DNA of 44,713 nt, taken from contig NZ_BDBY01000375.1 of NCBI RefSeq assembly GCF_001613225.1, forward strand, positions 1 to 44,713. Direction: 5' to 3'. Both the position numbers and the translations under genes were made by a program. Positions 43,222 to 44,713 of the stretch are shown here, in pieces (positions within the stretch are counted from its first letter, which is position 1; every line of letters starts with the position of its first letter). The notes below the pieces were generated by a model. It was given only the letters and a program-made list of their open reading frames with translations. It ran no database searches and was not told the origin of the DNA. Source of the stretch: Nocardia pseudovaccinii NBRC 100343 (GTDB lineage: Bacteria > Actinomycetota > Actinomycetes > Mycobacteriales > Mycobacteriaceae).

Positions 43222-43467
43222 GTGAATCGGCGAATGCGCCGTCGCGACAGTATGTGGCGGTCCCAGGCATGGCAGGTGCCGACCACCTCTGGTCCGCGCG
43301 GCACCGGATGGAACGAACTATGGGTCGCCCTCCGCTTCCAGCAGATCAACGAAACAAGCGGTCGGGAAGCATTGCGGCCGATCGCAATCGCCTATCTGGA
43401 GCGGGTGGTCGCCTTTGCCTTCGCCGATGACGAAATCGAGCAACACGAGTTGGGACAGCTTTCATGA
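43222..43467 (+). pseudogene. N-terminal part of the HNH protein in another frame (probable frameshift)
   Basis: The frame from GTG 43222 reads GREALRPIAIAYLERVVAFA and then FADDEIEQHELGQLS before a stop at 43467. That acidic helix pair, with ADDEIEQHE, looks like the TerB-like or calcium-loop type start of many HNH-containing proteins, and it continues naturally into FHEAVTDLQSAVDLG of the overlapping frame at 43415-44122. One lost or gained base near 43455-43465 would join the two. A sequencing error or a real inactivating mutation is possible. Confidence 0.4.
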
Positions 43468-44122
43468 AGCGGTAACTGATCTTCAATCGGCTGTCGATCT
43501 GGGCGTCGCCCAATCGCGTGTCGACGAACTTCGACAACGCATACTCCGTGGCCGATCGCTCACCCAGGTTCGTACTGGGGAGCTGCCCCGTGTACAACGA
43601 TCGGACCTTCATTTGGAAGCTGACGAAACACCGTACATCGACGTCAACGCAGTACAGATCAAATACACCGCCAGTGGGCCGCGGCACAACAGCGGCAGGA
43701 TTATCGGCAGCAGCAAGAAGTTCCGATTCGTCGGGGCAGGAGCAGGTACCGAGCTTCCATGGGCGAAAATTGTCTCGATAGCCAGCGAGTACGGGAACGT
43801 CATTATCTCCGCGACTACGGCTCGCGGCGGTGGAACATACAGCGTCCCAGACCCTGAATATGTTGCGGCCGTGCTCGAAGGGGCATTACGGATAGCGAAG
43901 CGACTCGTACTCGCTCCAGGGCAACGGGACACCCGCTCGATACCGCCAAACATAAAAGCCGAAGTCTGGCAAAGAGATGGCGGCAAGTGTTGCCAATGCG
44001 GCGACAGCCACTACCTCGAGTTCGACCACGTCATACCGCTGAGCCGAGGCGGCGCGACAAGCGTCGGAAACCTCCAAATTCTCTGCCACAAATGCAATCT
44101 CGAAAAAGGCGCGCGAATCTGA
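43415..44122 (+). CDS. HNH endonuclease domain protein (probably missing its true N-terminus)
   Basis: A 235-residue frame. The C-terminal 55 residues are an HNH nuclease: KAEVWQRDGGKCCQCGDSHY with a CxxC zinc pair, LEFDHVIPLSRGG with the catalytic His, and ILCHKCNLEKGARI with the second CxxC. The middle part (SGRIIGSSKKFRFVGAGAGT, ELPWAKIVSI) resembles a pleckstrin-like bacterial PH domain that often precedes HNH in actinobacteria. The apparent start (TTG 43415 or ATG 43427) has no ribosome binding site and its first residues are odd; the real N-terminus seems to be in the preceding frame. Such proteins may act in mobile-element or defence contexts, but nothing here shows it. Confidence 0.65.
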   Translation: MPSPMTKSSNTSWDSFHEAVTDLQSAVDLGVAQSRVDELRQRILRGRSLTQVRTGELPRVQRSDLHLEADETPYIDVNAVQIKYTASGPRHNSGRIIGSSKKFRFVGAGAGTELPWAKIVSIASEYGNVIISATTARGGGTYSVPDPEYVAAVLEGALRIAKRLVLAPGQRDTRSIPPNIKAEVWQRDGGKCCQCGDSHYLEFDHVIPLSRGGATSVGNLQILCHKCNLEKGARI

Positions 44123-44343
44123 TCAGACGCACCCGTCACGCTCTGCACAACACCGGCGTGCCATGACGAGCGGGATCAACGAATCCTCACCGCGTAGAAG
44201 TTCGTCCAACTGCTCCAAGTCCACGATTGCCACTCAGTCTGGTGCACCACAACCGATGTTGTGCCGCAACAACGCTCGACCGCGCCCACGGTACGAACTC
44301 CCGACCCGACACCATCAAGATCAAATCCACGATTGGGTCCCTG

Positions 44344-44713
44344 ACCGCGGCGGCGGTGCAGTAGCTCCAGGTCCGAGAGCTGGCCTTTCGGGTGTTGGTG
44401 ACAAACACGGTCAGCCGCAGCCCGTCGACGTCAGTGAACCACAGCTGGGCACCGGGGTGCGGGCGTTCATTCCGGACGATCAGACCATCTGTTCCGGCCA
44501 GGCCGAAAGCTCTGTCAAGCTGGTGATTTCGGCGTCCCGGGCTCCGTGCCGAACCGCGCTGTCGACGTCGTAGGCAGGGGGCCAGATGTGTTTCGGGACC
44601 TGGTTGATGGCCTCGACCCGAGGAGAATTGTGTACCGTCCCTGGTGATCCGGGCGCGCATGTGAGTCCTTCGCCGAGCGCCTCAACCTGCACATAGTTGC
44701 CAACGGTTTCATT
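44344..44713 (-). pseudogene. Degraded IS1380-family transposase (runs off the right edge)
   Basis: Reading leftward from the edge, KHIWPPAYDVDSAVRHGARD, then EITSLTELSAWPEQMV in one frame, IVRNERPHPGAQLWFTDVDG in the next, and GQLSDLELLHRRR in a third, together rebuild the DDE-region of IS1380 transposases (RERPHPGAQLRFTD, then VTNTR..GQLADLELRHRRR). Frame changes near 44482 and 44388 show inactivation. Beyond about 44344 the similarity disappears. It begins outside the window on the right. Confidence 0.6.

Overview
The window is high-GC actinobacterial DNA, most likely from a Nocardia- or Rhodococcus-type member of the Mycobacteriales. The evidence is frequent GTG/TTG starts behind GGAGG-type ribosome binding sites, apparently leaderless genes, an NB-ARC/LuxR regulator, several TetR regulators, an ACS-type MFS pair and a P450 with a phthalate-dioxygenase-type reductase. 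It is an accessory catabolic region: almost every gene is an oxidoreductase, hydrolase, ring-cleavage enzyme, transporter or regulator. I saw no ribosomal, tRNA or CRISPR features.

Layout. (1) 1-8396, minus strand: the 5' part of pntA, then (reading leftward from 8396) a P450cam-like cytochrome P450, an SDR dehydrogenase, a fused flavin/2Fe-2S reductase, a 3-ketosteroid-delta1-dehydrogenase-like flavoprotein, a SnoaL/ketosteroid-isomerase-like protein, a second desaturase-like flavoprotein and an aldo/keto reductase. (2) 8835-10949, plus strand: a ChrB-like domain protein, a dienelactone hydrolase and a TetR regulator. (3) 11046-16357, minus strand: an ATZ/TRZ-type amidohydrolase, a PHBH-fold flavin monooxygenase and an acetoacetyl-CoA synthetase. 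Divergent from these, on the plus strand (16476-18636), are a one-domain VOC enzyme and a berberine-bridge-type FAD oxidase. (4) 18863-24589, minus strand: a small unknown gene, an NB-ARC/LuxR regulator, a TetR regulator, a gamma-resorcylate-decarboxylase-like amidohydrolase and an NmrA-like protein. (5) 24820-29189: 2-oxoacid dehydrogenase E2 and E1 genes with a divergent Lrp/AsnC regulator. (6) 29529-36024: an MFS transporter facing a six-gene meta-cleavage-like operon (two-domain extradiol dioxygenase, beta-hydroxyacid dehydrogenase, two FAH-family hydrolases, SnoaL-like protein, NmrA-like protein). (7) 36311-42505: an aconitase paralogue, an MFS transporter, a Tat-exported lipoprotein lactonase and a GntR regulator. 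(8) 42506-44713: degraded IS110-like and IS1380-like remnants around a probably frameshifted HNH gene.

Reading of the whole (inference). Region 1 looks like a hydroxylate, oxidise, desaturate, aromatise module for an alicyclic ring, in logic like the cyclohexanecarboxylate or steroid A-ring routes. The phenolic product could be hydroxylated by the flavin monooxygenase, decarboxylated by the resorcylate-type enzyme where a carboxyl is present, opened by the extradiol dioxygenase and cut by the FAH-family hydrolases. Several intergenic regions upstream of these dispersed genes share a 14-bp imperfect dyad (GTAAA-N4-TTKAC), which suggests one regulon controlled by a common, probably TetR-type, repressor. 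The true substrate cannot be read from the sequence.
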